A DNA stretch of 64,000 nt from Tyto alba. Taxonomy: Eukaryota; Chordata; Aves; Strigiformes; Tytonidae. Shown here piece after piece: positions 24,415-36,200 of this stretch (positions are counted from its first letter, which is position 1; every line of letters begins with the position of its first letter). The stretch covers positions 682,001 through 746,000 of the forward strand of contig NW_024881276.1 in NCBI RefSeq assembly GCF_018691265.1. Direction: 5' to 3'. A model generated the notes under the pieces. That model did no database searches. It worked only from the letters and a program-made list of their open reading frames with translations, and was not told where the DNA came from. A program made the position numbers and the translations under genes.

Positions 24415-24463
24415 TAGAGAGGGGGGATTTGAGCGGGCGGGGCGGCTGCGCCGCGCTACTCAC

Positions 24464-24476
24464 CGCGCGAAACCAT
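24464..24476 (-). CDS. possible short first coding exon (alternative 2)
   Basis: The minus strand has ATGGTTTCGCGCG immediately followed by a strong donor, GTGAGTAG. It would encode only MVSR plus one base. The CCAAT box and the second YY1-type element lie 40 and 110 bp upstream in the leftward direction, which is a good layout for a core promoter with a short leader. The bases before the ATG (-3 is T) are a poor initiation context. The ATG may simply be 5' leader, with translation starting in a later exon, including alternative 1 if that is a downstream first exon. The phase fits the hydrophobic candidate exon at 22608-22679. Confidence 0.3.
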
Positions 24477-24513
24477 AGAGTTGCCGGGCCGCTTCCCCTT
24501 CCTGCCTTTTCTC

Positions 24514-24518
24514 ATTGG
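24514..24518 (-). promoter_or_regulatory. CCAAT box
   Basis: GCCAATGAG is read on the minus strand (plus strand ctcattggcg). This is the NF-Y type motif, about 40 bp upstream of the candidate ATG at 24476 and 140 bp downstream of the GC-box cluster in the leftward direction. Confidence 0.6.
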
Positions 24519-24586
24519 CGGCGCCCGGCGGAAGGGAGCCGGGGGCGGCGCGCGCGTGCGTGCGTGAGTGCGTGCCTGAGGCGGGG

Positions 24587-24597
24587 CCCGCCATCTT
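24587..24597 (-). promoter_or_regulatory. YY1-type element
   Basis: The minus strand reads AAGATGGCGGG, a near-perfect match to the YY1 consensus, oriented leftwards. It probably marks the vicinity of a transcription start near 24,600. Confidence 0.65.
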
Positions 24598-24659
24598 GGA
24601 AGAGGGCGACGGGGGCGGCGGGGGCGGCGGTCGGCCCGGCGCGCGGGGTGGTGACGCGC

Positions 24660-24686
24660 CGGGGCGGGGCGGGGCGGGGCGGGGCG
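24660..24686. promoter_or_regulatory. cluster of five GC boxes (Sp1/KLF)
   Basis: Five consecutive GGGGC units give overlapping GGGGCGGGG sites, 60 to 90 bp upstream of the YY1-type element in the leftward direction. This is the expected position for a TATA-less housekeeping promoter. Confidence 0.7.
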
Positions 24687-24782
24687 ATCACCGGGAGGGC
24701 GGTCATGGGGAGGAGAAGGAGGGGCGCGGCATTTGGCGGGGCTGCGCGCGGGGGCGCGGGCGTGCACGCGCGGGTACCGCTG

Positions 24783-24956
24783 CACGTGCACAGAGGCATG
24801 CGTACCGGGGGGGGGGGGGGGGGGTGGCGTGGGCACAAACGCCCACGGAGGCACGTGCCCGGGGCCGTGCGTGCCCGCGCGCGTGCACGTACGCTCGCGT
24901 ACAGAGGTGGGCGCGTACTCTGCGTTGTGCGCACGCCGACGCAGCGGGCACACGTG
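24783..24956. promoter_or_regulatory. three CACGTG E-boxes in an alternating GC/CG tract
   Basis: CACGTG occurs at 24783-24788, 24852-24857 and 24951-24956. The bases between alternate purine and pyrimidine for long runs (gcgcgcgtgcacgtacg and similar), a Z-DNA-prone pattern, and include a G18 run at 24807-24824. USF, MYC/MAX and TFE-type factors bind CACGTG. Binding is inferred from the motif only. Confidence 0.55.
24807..24824. repeat. G18 homopolymer in the CpG island
   Basis: A third long G-run, between the first and second CACGTG sites. Confidence 0.9.
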
Positions 24957-25559
24957 GAGGCGCGCGTGCACCTTCCCGGGCACACCCACACACGTCCCCG
25001 CGCGGCGCCCACGGGCCCACGCTGCAGGCCGGCGGGCGCGCAGCCGTGGGGCGAGGGCCGAGAGAGCGGGCGCCGCCTCACCCCTGGGCCGGGTCCGCAC
25101 CGAGCCCGCGTGGGGCCCGTCCCGCGGGGCCCGTGTTGATTGGGTTCAGCCCGGCCGGCGGGAGGGAGCGCGGGAAGGCGGAGGGAGGGGGGCCGGCCCT
25201 GCTGCCGTATGCCGCCAGCAGACGAGGCACCGGACGGCGGGCAGCGCCCGGCCTGGCCGCCCCAGCCGTGTCCGGGCCCCTCGGCGGGCGAGCGGGGAGA
25301 GGACGGGGAGAGCCAGGGCTGGGCGGCCTGCGGCCTCGCCCGCGCAGCCCGCGGCGGTGGGCGGGTGGGCTGAGGGCCGCGGCGCTGGCGGCGAGCGTCG
25401 TTCACCAAAGGCCTCGTGTTCCTCACGCCCAAAACCCCGGGGGGCACAGAGGGCAAGACCCCGCTGGCGAGGCCTGGGGGTGCGGCCCTACGGCTGGGCA
25501 GGAACCCCCCTGCTCCTGTGCAGCCCTGCCTGAAGCCCGGCGCGCTCAGCTGCCCCCAC

Positions 25560-26500
25560 AAATCATTTTCCTGTTGCCTCTCGGGCCGTTTCTTTCCATC
25601 TCCTGCCTACACAGTACCTACACCCAAGCCTGTGCGTTGCGAGTGTGCTTTTTGAGGGATTTTAAACACTCCAGTAAAATTTGTGTTTTGGCAGGTCAGT
25701 GTTGAAAGCAGGTTCATCAAATAATTTCAAAGTTTGGCGACGCGTGAAAAATTTGGCTTTTGGGGGTTTTGACTTTTTTGGGGGGCGCTAAATATGTGGA
25801 GCTGCAAGCATAGAAGAGGAGGGAAGGAGTAAGTAGAAAGAAAAAAGGAGAACAGATCTGAATCTTTTTTACATTATACCTGAATAAAGAAAATTAAATA
25901 GAGGTGGTTCTACTCTGGCAAAGAGTATACTTTTTTAAAAAAATGTTGTAATCTAAAAGCATGAGAAGTTTTTAATTGTTAGAATAAGCTGTTAAAACCA
26001 TAAAAATAAATTCTCAAAAGCATGATACTGAAGCCAAGTATTTGTTCTGAGCCAGAAGACATGGATACATCACAGTTTTTAGACAGTTTTGGAAGACTTA
26101 ACGTGCACATTACAGGGCAATAGCTGCTGACATGAATGGGCTTCAACTGCATCGTTACAAATCAGCACACAGAATCCTGGTACTCACAAAGAAGATGGTG
26201 GGCAGATGTATAATTGAAATATTAAGACTGAATGAAGTACTCTTGTGCTTCAGTGTGGTCTGAAAGCAGGGTACATTGCTGTGCTCAGATGGACGTTGGT
26301 ATTCATCTAAAAATAATGACTGAACTGAACACAGACTTCTGCATCTGGAGGCTCTCTCCCACACAGTAGCAAAACCTGCCAACTTTGATATATTAAAATT
26401 TCAGATTTAGGACAAAGTTTATTGTGCCATGAGCTCTGCTGTTACCTCAGGAATAATAATATTGAGAAAATGATCTGTAAGGTGCATTATTTTGCTGCTT
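25560..26500. other. non-coding stretch, nothing recognised
   Basis: An abrupt return to AT-rich sequence after the CpG island. No exon, repeat family or regulatory cluster was seen. Confidence 0.5.
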
Positions 26501-27290
26501 TTCCCTTGCTCTGTTGCAGAGTCCGGATGTCCAGTCCTTATCTCTTGCTTCACTATAAGGATGCTCTGGGGAAGCATGTCACAGGCTAAAGTCCACGTAA
26601 GCAACACCACCCGCCCTCCCCGTGCCTACAGAGCCAGTCTTCTCATCACTCGGGCTCTCAGGCCAGTCAGGCGTAATTTGCTGTTGGTAAATCCGTGCTG
26701 GCTGTTCCCAGTCGCCTTCATGCTCTTACTGAGCCTGGAAATAACCTCCCAGAGTTTCAGGTGAAGCTGACCAGCCATAAGTTCCCCAGGTCCTCCTTGC
26801 CTCTGGCCCTTGGGGACCTCCCACGAACACCGCGGTCATTCAGAGATGATGGAAGGTGGCCTCACAGTGACGCTGGACAGCTCTCAGTGTGCTTGGTTGC
26901 TTCCCATCCGATCCCACGCACTTACGTATGTCCGGTTTATTTAAGCAGGCTGTAACTTCATCCTCCTCTTCTGTGAGCAGCACCTTTCTCCCCCGTGCTT
27001 TGCTCCTACCCGTAGGGATCTGGGATCCCTGAGACCACACCTTGCCAGTAGCGACAGCACTGACATAGTCTCTTCCATGTCCTGTGCCACTAGATGCTCT
27101 GCCCTGTTAAGCAGCAACCCCACAATTTCCTTAGTCCACCTTTTGCTGTTGTACCTGCAGATGCTCTCACTGTCCTTCACATCCCTCGCCAGTTTCAACT
27201 GCGGCCCAGCTTTGGTCTTCACAATTTTAGCCCTGCGTGCTTAGATGATGCTCCTAAAGCCCTTCCTGGAATATATCCCAGTCAATTATT
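26500..27290 (-). pseudogene. old decayed CR1 ORF2 fragment (reverse transcriptase N-terminal part)
   Basis: Read on the minus strand from high to low coordinates, the piece follows CR1 ORF2 order: LKLARDVKDSE, then VGLLLNRAEHLVAQDMEE, then NKPDIRKCVGSDGKQP (compare the family's LDIRKSMGPDG), then a GQRQGGPGELMAGQ block where the family has NYRPVSL, then NSQHGFTN, and finally VLLTWTLACDMLPQSILIVK where the family has VYLDFSKAFD. Frames change several times. It stops before the catalytic YxDD/FADD region. It is more diverged than the 18.4-kb copy, so probably an older insertion. Confidence 0.8.
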
Positions 27291-27299
27291 GGATGGAAG

Positions 27300-30200
27300 C
27301 TGTCTCCACCACTTCTATCAGAATATTTGAACATCTTCTTGCAGCCTCATAGCAGGAAGGCCCAGAAGTGCTAAAAAAATCCGAGATATGGACGCAGTGG
27401 ATTTACATGATGATGGTCTTTTTTTACCCCTCTTCCTTTCCAAACAGTAGCTGACACTTGGTTTGGAGTTGGGTTTTTTGGCCCTTGCAGAGCATCAAGT
27501 ACATTTTTTTTCCATGGAACTATCATTTGCAATCCTGAGACCTTGTCCCTGATTAGTAATGGTCAGCTCCTGGCCCATCACTGCTCTGAGGTAATATTGC
27601 TTAGACGTGTCACAGGTTTTCCTCTGAAGAAACCAATGCAATCGTGAGGAAGAGGCAGATGGTAGCAGATGGACGAAATGTGCAGGATGGATCCAGCTGT
27701 TGTGAATGTTGGGCTTTATCTATTGCACAGGTATGAAGAGACTCAGCCTTCCTTCTGTTTTGAGGAGGTGTGGGACAAATCACATTGGCTGTGGATAGAG
27801 GAAGAATGATACATTCAGGAATCTACCCAGAGCAAATTGCTCTATAGGAGTGGTGCACAGTTGACCAAGCTGCGTGATGGATTTCACTTTGAATCTGCTA
27901 GAGTTAAATTGCTATTTTAGGGAAAGTACTAAATCACTTTTTGGTTTTGGCTCACGTGCTTGCAACTTTTTTTTACACTGAAGTAGCTTGACTAGACCTG
28001 GTGAGCTCAAGTTGTTTCTCTTACGAAGGGGGTAATTGTACTTTCATGTCTCAAATTTAAGTATGTTACATATTGTGAAGTGCTGAGATACTCGGATACT
28101 GAAATGCTTTTGCTGCCTTGAGCGTTTTCAGCTACTTTACATTGGTATAGCCAGCTGCTGGAAAGCAACTGGATCTGCCCAGCTGAGCAGGCTCCGAATT
28201 TTGAGAAAGCTGATTGGAATTCCCAGTGGAAAAGCCACCACTCCCTCCCTGCTTCCTTGCTAATCCCTGCCGCAGCTCTAGGGCCTGGGTGTGGACTGCA
28301 GCGGAGCAGAACAAGTGGTTAGACTGTATTTTGCAGCTATCCCTGCTGCAGGGCAGGCTCCAGTGAGATGCTTCAGTTGCGTGACTGAAGTAATGCTCGG
28401 TAAAAAAGTAAAAACAATTTTAGCTAATAACCTGGTCACTAACTGGAAGCCCTGCAGAAAATCTAATCTTAGCATCTGAACATTTGGAAACAAGTGTCTT
28501 TTTTTTTAACTGCTGAAGGGGAACAAATACAACTTGCCTCATGCATGAGTTGTATGGAATAGGCAGTGGTTTCCAGCAGGAGGAAAAGAACATTAAAAAT
28601 AGAATCCCAAGCCTCGTTCACCATTTGCTTGTGATGCTGGAGAAATGCCATCGTGAACCAAGTCTGCTGCATTTTATTTCAGTAGATGTTGATGTCTCAT
28701 TTCAGAGCTTTTTAGAAAATAGTTCCCTTCGGAGATGTCTTCGTAAACACAGAGCACTGAGTGTGTCCTGTTCTCATTTACTGTGAAAAACTCAATACAA
28801 ATGATGTGGTAATAGTTTTTTTTTTTTTTTTTGGTGTTGATTTCAAATATTTATGTGAATGAAAATTAGATTGTGAAGCTTTGTAAGTGTAACCCCTCAG
28901 ATGATAGCATCTTCCTGTGAACAATCTACCTTAGTTAATCCTCTTCAGACAGAAGGAGTACACTGAAGTGTTATGAGCCTTTGGGAGCCAAGCCAAATGC
29001 TTTGACTTGCTGATAGCTGAAGCCTTATGCCTCCCTTTGCAGATAAAAAGATAAAGAAGGGGGAAAGATCATCAGCAATATAATGAAATACTGAAGTTCT
29101 GAGTTAGAACTTAGTCTGGGCAACTGGGAGATAAAAAATGTGTGTGGTGACTGTGTGATGATGATGGACTGTGGTGGTCTGTCCTCTCATCTGGTCCTCT
29201 TTTGCCCTGCTAGAGATCTGGAGGTGGGAATAACACTCTTGCCTCAGATCTCCTCGTTTTCGACGCAGACAGGGGGACTTGAGCTCTCCAGGCTGTCTGC
29301 AGGGGGCTGCAAGCCAGTTGGCTAATAGGGTGAAATCCTCATCTCAAGCAGGTGGTGCAGCCGGGGCGGCGGCTGCATGGCCAGGCCTTGCCAGGCAAGC
29401 GAGATGCTTTGAGCTCCAGCCCTGGATGTAGGAGAACACAGGCCGCAACTGAAGTGGGCATCGTTTCTAGCCTTTTCTGTCTCATTCCTGTCACGATGGT
29501 GAGGAGTTAACTAATTTAGAGTGGTTAGTAATGTGCCCCCCAAAATCTTGAAACCCGTCCAGCCCCTTCTGGCCACTTCACCCTTTGCCACGTACGGTAA
29601 ACGTGACCCTCCTTGTGCGGAGAGCTGTGGTAAAGCTCTTCGGGGGGTCAGATATGAGTGAAGCAAGTGGAAATAAGGACATGGGTACTTCACTTTGAAA
29701 AGTCCTCCGGAGATGGCCCAGATATGATTCCCCCCCACCTCCCGTATGGTTTTATACAGGTTTGTTTTCTGTCAGTGTTGATTTTTAGTGTCTGAAGCCC
29801 GTCTTAGCTTTTAATATTGGTTTGGTATGTAGGGATAGCAATGAGAATGTTTAAACTCTACCAAATTGCTGTTCTTTTTATTCACAAGATGGAAATATTA
29901 GTTTGAGAAATACAGAAGTGAAATGCAAGCAGTACTCAGAAAAGTTTATTTCATTCCTTGACTAAACTCAACGTTGCCTTTGGTCAGGTGTGCCTCCAGT
30001 TAGCTTAAATCCCCCCACCTGGAGAAAGGAAAGGCTATGAATGATCAGTGAACATAGTACCAAGAATGGTTTTCAATATTTCATTCAAGGATCTCAGCTA
30101 CTTTCCCTCAGGTTCTTCATTTTAACCCGAAGGATTGAACTTTTATGTGGGCATTTCTGAAGGACTGTGTATGCTCCTGAGTCCTCAAAAGCACATTTAT

Positions 30201-32100
30201 TCTCCCCTTTCTCCACATGAAGAGATGAACTTCTCTCTTGGTTTATGTGTGATGTGGAGGTTCATGTTATCTTGAAGCAGTTCCCATTTCTGGACCAAAG
30301 ACTGATCTTGATCAAATGAGGTTGTTTCAGTTTCTCCCCGCGAGCTGGGGGAGATTTCTCACTGTGTTTTGCTGAAATAAGCTCGCTAGGGGAAAGTCTT
30401 GCTTCCCTGAATAGAAAAAATGTTTGCCTGGCACAGTGGCCTCTGAAAGAAATAGGGTGAAAGTAGAAGCAGCTCATGTGTACCCCTTCATCTTCAAGTC
30501 TAGTGTACCGTCTTTCTGCCAGCCTTGCATTTACTTCCTCCAGTCTTCTTGAAGGAGCAGAATATAGACATTTCTGTTCTTCTCCATGGGGTGAAGGGTT
30601 TGTGCTTTGCTGCAAGTCTCCGTGATATTTCCTTTGGTCACCTCTGCGGACGACCTGGAAATGCTCTTTTTTTTTGGCCATTCTTCATTCTTTCCAGTTC
30701 TGTGCAGTTAGGATGCCAGCACTGCAGGGATTTTCAACCCATTTTTTCCTGCCTTTTTGCTCTCTGCTGTGCTGTATCACACACTTTTCTACATTCACAG
30801 CCTGGCCCTGGTTCCTGCCATGGTGTCTGGTTTCAGAAGGAAGTCTTGAGCAGTTCCTGTAGTTGTGAAAGATGCTTAGGAGCAATGCTTCTGTTTACTC
30901 AGAGATTTCATGGGGACATACTGGTATGTTCTGCAGCATGCAGTGCAACTGAAACTGCCTTACATTGCATAGCTATGCAGGTTTGGGTTAACTGTTGTTT
31001 CGGTTGTAAAGAGGAGCCTGACTGACAGCTGCTTTTCTGACCACACGCCTAGATTATTTTTCCAAGATATATATATAGAAGTCTGACTTGCTGAGCAGAG
31101 CAAAATGTCTTTGTGCAATTAATGTGACATGCTTAATAATGCTTGGAAGGGTGCAGGCATCTGCATTTATCAACCTGCCATGGCTAAAAAAAAAATCTGA
31201 CAAGCAATCCCAGTGCAAACACAGCACATGTTTTTCTAAAACAAGAGACCACACAATGCCCAATTGGTAATTCTGCTTTTGAGATGAGACACTCTATTTT
31301 TCTGAGAGAAACTTGGGTCTTGCCAGAAACTCACTTTACCCTTGGGTTATACTACAGAGTGACAAATTCAATTTACATTTTTTTTTCCCTTTGGCATTTT
31401 AATGTCATAATTACTTTCCTATTTAAACAGCTTGTTCCTTGAATGCAAAGTATGGTTTGATTATTAGCACTGCAGCAGCACCTTGGTGAAATCAGGTCCA
31501 ACCAGCTATCCATATTTTTTCCAGTCAATAAATGATTTTTAAAAGGTCATCATGACATAATTGAAAAGTTGAAGGCTCAAGTAATTAGCATACAATATGC
31601 AGCTTTCCACACACAGTGTTTTTATGCAGCTGCATTAGTAACTCTGTTGTCTGGGGAGGTTTTAATTTGAAAAGGAGGGCACTCCCGAGGGGTGTCTGCT
31701 TGAAGATGAAACCTTATTTAGCTTGAGAAGAAAAAGTATCAGCCACAGCTCCAACCTCTCTTGGCTTCGGTGCTAGATGTTAGAAACTGATGTTTCCTCA
31801 GCAGCAGTACTCATTTTACTGTAGCTCTTGCTGCTGCAAAGACAGCTATGCTAGATTCAAGCTCCTGTAGCTATTGGGACCTACCCTGCAGTATGTCCTT
31901 AACTGAAAGGGAGAATATACAAGTCACTTCAGTTTTTCATCAGTATCTAAACACCAGATGCTTGGCTGGCTGCCCCTTGCAGGAAAACACAGAAGTAAGA
32001 GGGGATGGGGGAGAAGAAGGGGAGTTTAAGCTGCCTCATGTGCCGTGTCCCAGTTAATTGCCTGGTTTTAGTGTTAGGTGGAAATTTAATTCCTGTGTTT
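27300..32100. other. intergenic stretch, nothing recognised
   Basis: Only short homopolymers (T19 near 28820) and overlapping antisense open frames of 139 and 166 codons at 30262-31025, with no recognisable protein content. No known repeat family was seen. Confidence 0.4.
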
Positions 32101-32467
32101 TGAGTCTTGCTCCCTGCCTTACTTCCAAGGAGCGTCAGAGGAGGGGGCAGAAGGACAAGGATGTGGGAGGCATTGACCCTTGAAGAGCATAGCTGGGGAG
32201 AAGGGGATGAAAATGTTCATTTATTACCAAAGTGGCGATGAACTGTCTTTGAACTTAGAGGTTAAAAGTACCGTAGCTTGTTTGTCTCCTGAGACAATCA
32301 CTGTCCCCAGTGCCGAGCTCACCACAGAAGCACAGGACTGGGAGATGCCCTGCAGATATCTGCTGGAGGATGTGGTGTTACTCTCGGGGTCCTGCTCGAG
32401 CGTGTTGCAGGCTGTACCTGGCCCAGGGGCCTGCATTGCCTCTGTGTAACGCCCGTCTCGGCGCCAT

Positions 32468-32669
32468 GTGGCGCTGGCATGTGGCCATGGCATACCTCCT
32501 GACCCCAGAGCCGAAATATACTCTGGACTGGTAATACCCATATGGCAGAAAAAGATCACCCAGGCCATTGCGTACCCAGCAAATGCATCCAGGAAGTGTT
32601 TTGTCTGGAAAAACACTGAACGTCTATCCCATCCGTGTGAATCCACCACGGTCCAAACATTGATCTATG
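32468..32669 (+). CDS. first part of a possible spliced 87-aa ORF
   Basis: The plus-strand frame from ATG 32468 (MALACGHGIPP...) runs to a good donor, CTATG|GTAAGG, at 32669, ending at phase 1. A TATGGCAG at 32541-32548 could alternatively be an acceptor for an exon 32549-32669. The peptide includes KKITQAIAYPANASRKCF and WKNTERLSHPCE, with no recognised family. It could equally be part of a long non-coding RNA. Confidence 0.2.
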
Positions 32670-32954
32670 GTAAGGGGTCTTCTTTGCATTTGTGCTTTTG
32701 CTCTCACAGTTTTTCTTCCTTAATTTTACGTTTTGTAATATTAGAAAATAATACTTTCTGTCTGGTGTGCTGAAGAAACACGGATATTTTCACTAAGAAA
32801 GTGGACTCCTACATGACAGGGGAAAATCCAATTGAAATACGTGGGATTTTTGCCTGAATAAGTACTAAAGGTTTGGCCCTTGGGATGGAAATAGACCTTG
32901 GAGTTTTACCAAGGTGCTTCAGACCTCCTTGTTCTCATTGCTTTTCTCTTTCAG

Positions 32955-33016
32955 ATATGGTGACTCGAGCTGTCTGGATGCAGAACTCATTTGAACTAAA
33001 AATAAGTATCTTTTAA
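32955..33016 (+). CDS. second part of the possible spliced 87-aa ORF
   Basis: It is preceded by an excellent acceptor (CTTTTCTCTTTCAG) with a long pyrimidine tract. Joined in phase to the donor at 32669 it reads MVTRAVWMQNSFELKISIF and then stops at 33016. The intron would be 285 bp. An AATAAA lies at 33261-33266, at a plausible distance for polyadenylation. The acceptor is the best-looking in this part of the window; coding is doubtful. Confidence 0.22.
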
Positions 33017-33299
33017 AACAGAATCTTCGTTCTCTGGTCTCTCACAAAGTCTCCTCAGGTATGAAACTGTGTATTGCTTTTGGAGCTGGTTTTCTAGGCT
33101 GGTGTTTAATCTGTGTGAACTGTGAAATACTGATTTTACTTTACTTATATGGAAAAGGCCAAGCTTGGGAGCAAATTACAGTGTTGCTAAAGACTGGACG
33201 AGCTCCTTTGAACTAGTTTGTTTACTAACCTACAGTGCTCATTTATGGCAGGCATTTAAAAATAAAACCCAGCTACTTCACACTGTTTAGAGACAATGA

Positions 33300-36200
33300 A
33301 GGAGGAATATGGTGCTCTTCATGTACAGGAGAATCAGATTCAAATAGGTACAATAAACGTTAATTGTGACTTCTTGTCAGGTTTTCCTTTGTAAGCCTAC
33401 AAGTTTCCTGACAGCCTCGCAATTACAGAAAGAAATATTTAAAAAAAAAAAAAAAAAAAAAAAGACAGAGCAGATGTGATTCTGTGCCCAGGGATTATTC
33501 TGTAACCCTGAAAGGTTGAATTGACACTGCTTTTGCAAAAGGAAGCAGTGGTTGAGTACCTGTATGCTTTTTCACAAGTGATAACCTGATTTAAGAAGTA
33601 CCTCACTTGGTATCTTCACTGTTCTAGAGAGGATATTGAAAATTAGTACAATCTCATGCTTCTAAATTGATCAAAATTGATGTCATTACAGACATAAAGG
33701 TGTCGTAAAGTTGAATGAGTACGCACAAGCCGTAGCTTCAAGAGTAAGACCCTTACATGGTAGATTCTGTAACAGCGGGTATCTTGGCGTAGTCTGAGAG
33801 TTTTCAGTTTCTTGTTCTTACTGTTATGAGCAAGACTGGATGCTTCTCTGTTATTTAGGACTTCTTACCTGTAATGACCATAAAGAAGGTGAAAAGGTGC
33901 ATTAAATTTTAAATTGGTGTGCTATTGGAGCCAAAGTCATAAGGATTGCATCTTTGAGGCTCAATCACCAGTACGAACTTCCTTGTTGGAATGGACAGTT
34001 TTCCTTCAAGGCACAAATTACGCTCTGCAGCTTGGCCTGAACATCTGGAAATTGCTGAAGGGTCTGTCCCTCAGAATGAGGGGAAATGTGGTAAGATGCA
34101 TTGTATAGGATCAGGGTTTATCTTTCATTGCAGTAACCACACTGATGTTTCTAAGATGGCATGTTATGCTCCAGAAGGAACATCCTTTCCTTTTCATCTT
34201 ATAATTTTGGTTAATTCCATGTTTACAGACACCATTACGCTTTATGCTCTTCAATTAAACAAATGAGCTCCTAAATGTAGCAAGTAGCTCCCCCTGCTTT
34301 TTTTTTTTTTTTTCCCTTCTCCATAAAAACACTCCTACTAAACCTGAAAGCAAGATTTGCAAAAAATCCTTGCCCTGAGATTGAATAATGTGATTTGATT
34401 TCTCTGCCAAGACTCCAGGCTTCTCAAAAGCTTAGTTATAAGCATGTAGGATCCTCAGCTAAGAGTTACATAGCGTAGTAAGTGCTTGTAATCATTTATG
34501 AACTGGAATTGGAATTGTAGAGTGATTTCTATTGCTATAATGCTTGTAATGCTGGAAATAGTACTTTCATACAGTGTGTCATAAGTACATCATACACTTA
34601 ATTACAAATTAAAACATAATTAGCCAAAACACTAGCTATCATGCCTAATTTTTTTTTTTTCCTTCCTAGAATGAAGTGATGCCAAATCTGTAAGATCATG
34701 AACGGAAAGTAGTTGAAAACAATATAAAAATTAGTGTCAAAACACTCGGGACTAGATATAAGCTCTGAAGTTTAAGAACAAGTGAGGTTCTGATCCTTGG
34801 TCTTGCTGTGGCAATATGCAAATATTTGGGTAAGGAATACACAGGGGACAACAGCTCTATACTTCATGTTGGACTTCTGTTAGTGAAGAAAATGCCTCTC
34901 ATGCTGTCCCACCCCAGACACAGAGGGCACACAACCTTTATCTTCCTTCCACAGACACATGAGTTTATGGTGAGGAAGAACTGGAGATGCCACCTCACAG
35001 AGCGGCACCCACTGACGACTCCTGTGTGCTCATATTTCATTTTCCACTCTCTTAAATTAAAAAAAAAAAAAAAAAAAAAAAGACAAGCCCACTTTCCATG
35101 CTGTTTATGCCACAGATTACATGCAAGTCATGTGAATGATGGAATATTCGAGCTACAAAGTCTTTAACATTACATTTACTTTAAGGAACATCGTAGGCCA
35201 AGTCTTCCCCGACCTACTTGAGCAAATAATTCTCTTGTGTACAGAGATCAATATTTGTCTCATTTTCAAGTGTCTGTTGCTAGCAGTGGTTGGGCTAGAA
35301 AGTATTTTGTTTTCCTTAGCTTTTCTGTTTGTATTTATCTGTGTGTGTGTGCGTGCGCATGTGCATGTCGATGCATGAAAAGACAAGGCAATTTATGATA
35401 AAGGCTAACATTTGAAAAGGCTGTTTTGAAGTATTAAAACCTGCCTATATTGGGATATCATACACCTATGACAATGACAATTTTTATTACCTTGGTAAAG
35501 AATTGGTAGGAAAACGACGACTTAGTTGAAAAAGAAGTTGCATGGTTTGAATGACTCCACATAACATAAAATTAACATAAAATGGGGATAAATGCAGTAA
35601 ATTGCTCATTGTGTATACAGAGGAATTGTAAGTATAAATGAGCATTCATAAGGAATGACCTTACTGATAAGACCCTTATATGATGAAGATTCTACATCAG
35701 TGGTTATCACTGTGTAGTTTGCTGTTTTACAATTCCTTCCTTTTTCACCATATGAAGACTCCTCAATGTTTGAAAAGATGTGTGATATTGTTAGCTTTGT
35801 GGCTGTGAAAATGTTTTCAGTCAAGGCAGCATAGATAAAAGAGCTGCAGGGAAAGCATCAGGGAGGGATGTCTTTGCTCCACGGGTGCTGGCAGAAGCTG
35901 GTTATTGGAACAGAGTTGCTCCCTGGAAGCTTGTGCCAGGTTCTGGTAGCTGGAAAGAGTGATGATTACTGTAGAGTTGTCTGTGAAAAACTAAATTTTA
36001 TCTGTAGATAAAGCAATTATAAAGGTACTGTTTGCACTGCTACCACGATATTAATTTCTTACCCACTTGGGAAAGTAATGCGAGAGGCTTTGGAGAGCCC
36101 CTGTTGTTTACAGGGAAGGTCATACAAGACAAGTTTTTCAGGTTCAGTCCTTTGTACCATTCTTTGAAAGAAGAGGGATTGTAATGTGGGGAAACATTGC

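Larger units (their letters stand above)
23580..25560. promoter_or_regulatory. CpG-island promoter
   Basis: GC and CpG density rise abruptly at about 23,580 and fall at about 25,560, against AT-rich flanks. Seen inside: five overlapping GGGGCGGGG Sp1/KLF boxes (24660-24686), a CCAAT box read on the minus strand (24514-24518), a GABP/ETS-type CCGGAAG near 24355, two YY1-type AAGATGG elements on the minus strand, three CACGTG E-boxes, and four G-runs of 10 to 19. YY1 elements usually sit just downstream of the start in the direction of transcription, which favours leftward transcription. Overlapping open frames of 200-400 codons on both strands are composition artefacts. A divergent plus-strand transcript is possible but no donor-acceptor pair was found for it. 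Confidence 0.88.

Noticed and set aside
23683..25705. Overlapping open frames of 200-396 codons on both strands
   Set aside because: High GC removes stop codons across the CpG island. Frames overlap on both strands and have low-complexity Gly/Arg/Pro/Ala content. Only the two splice-bounded starts were kept as weak candidates.
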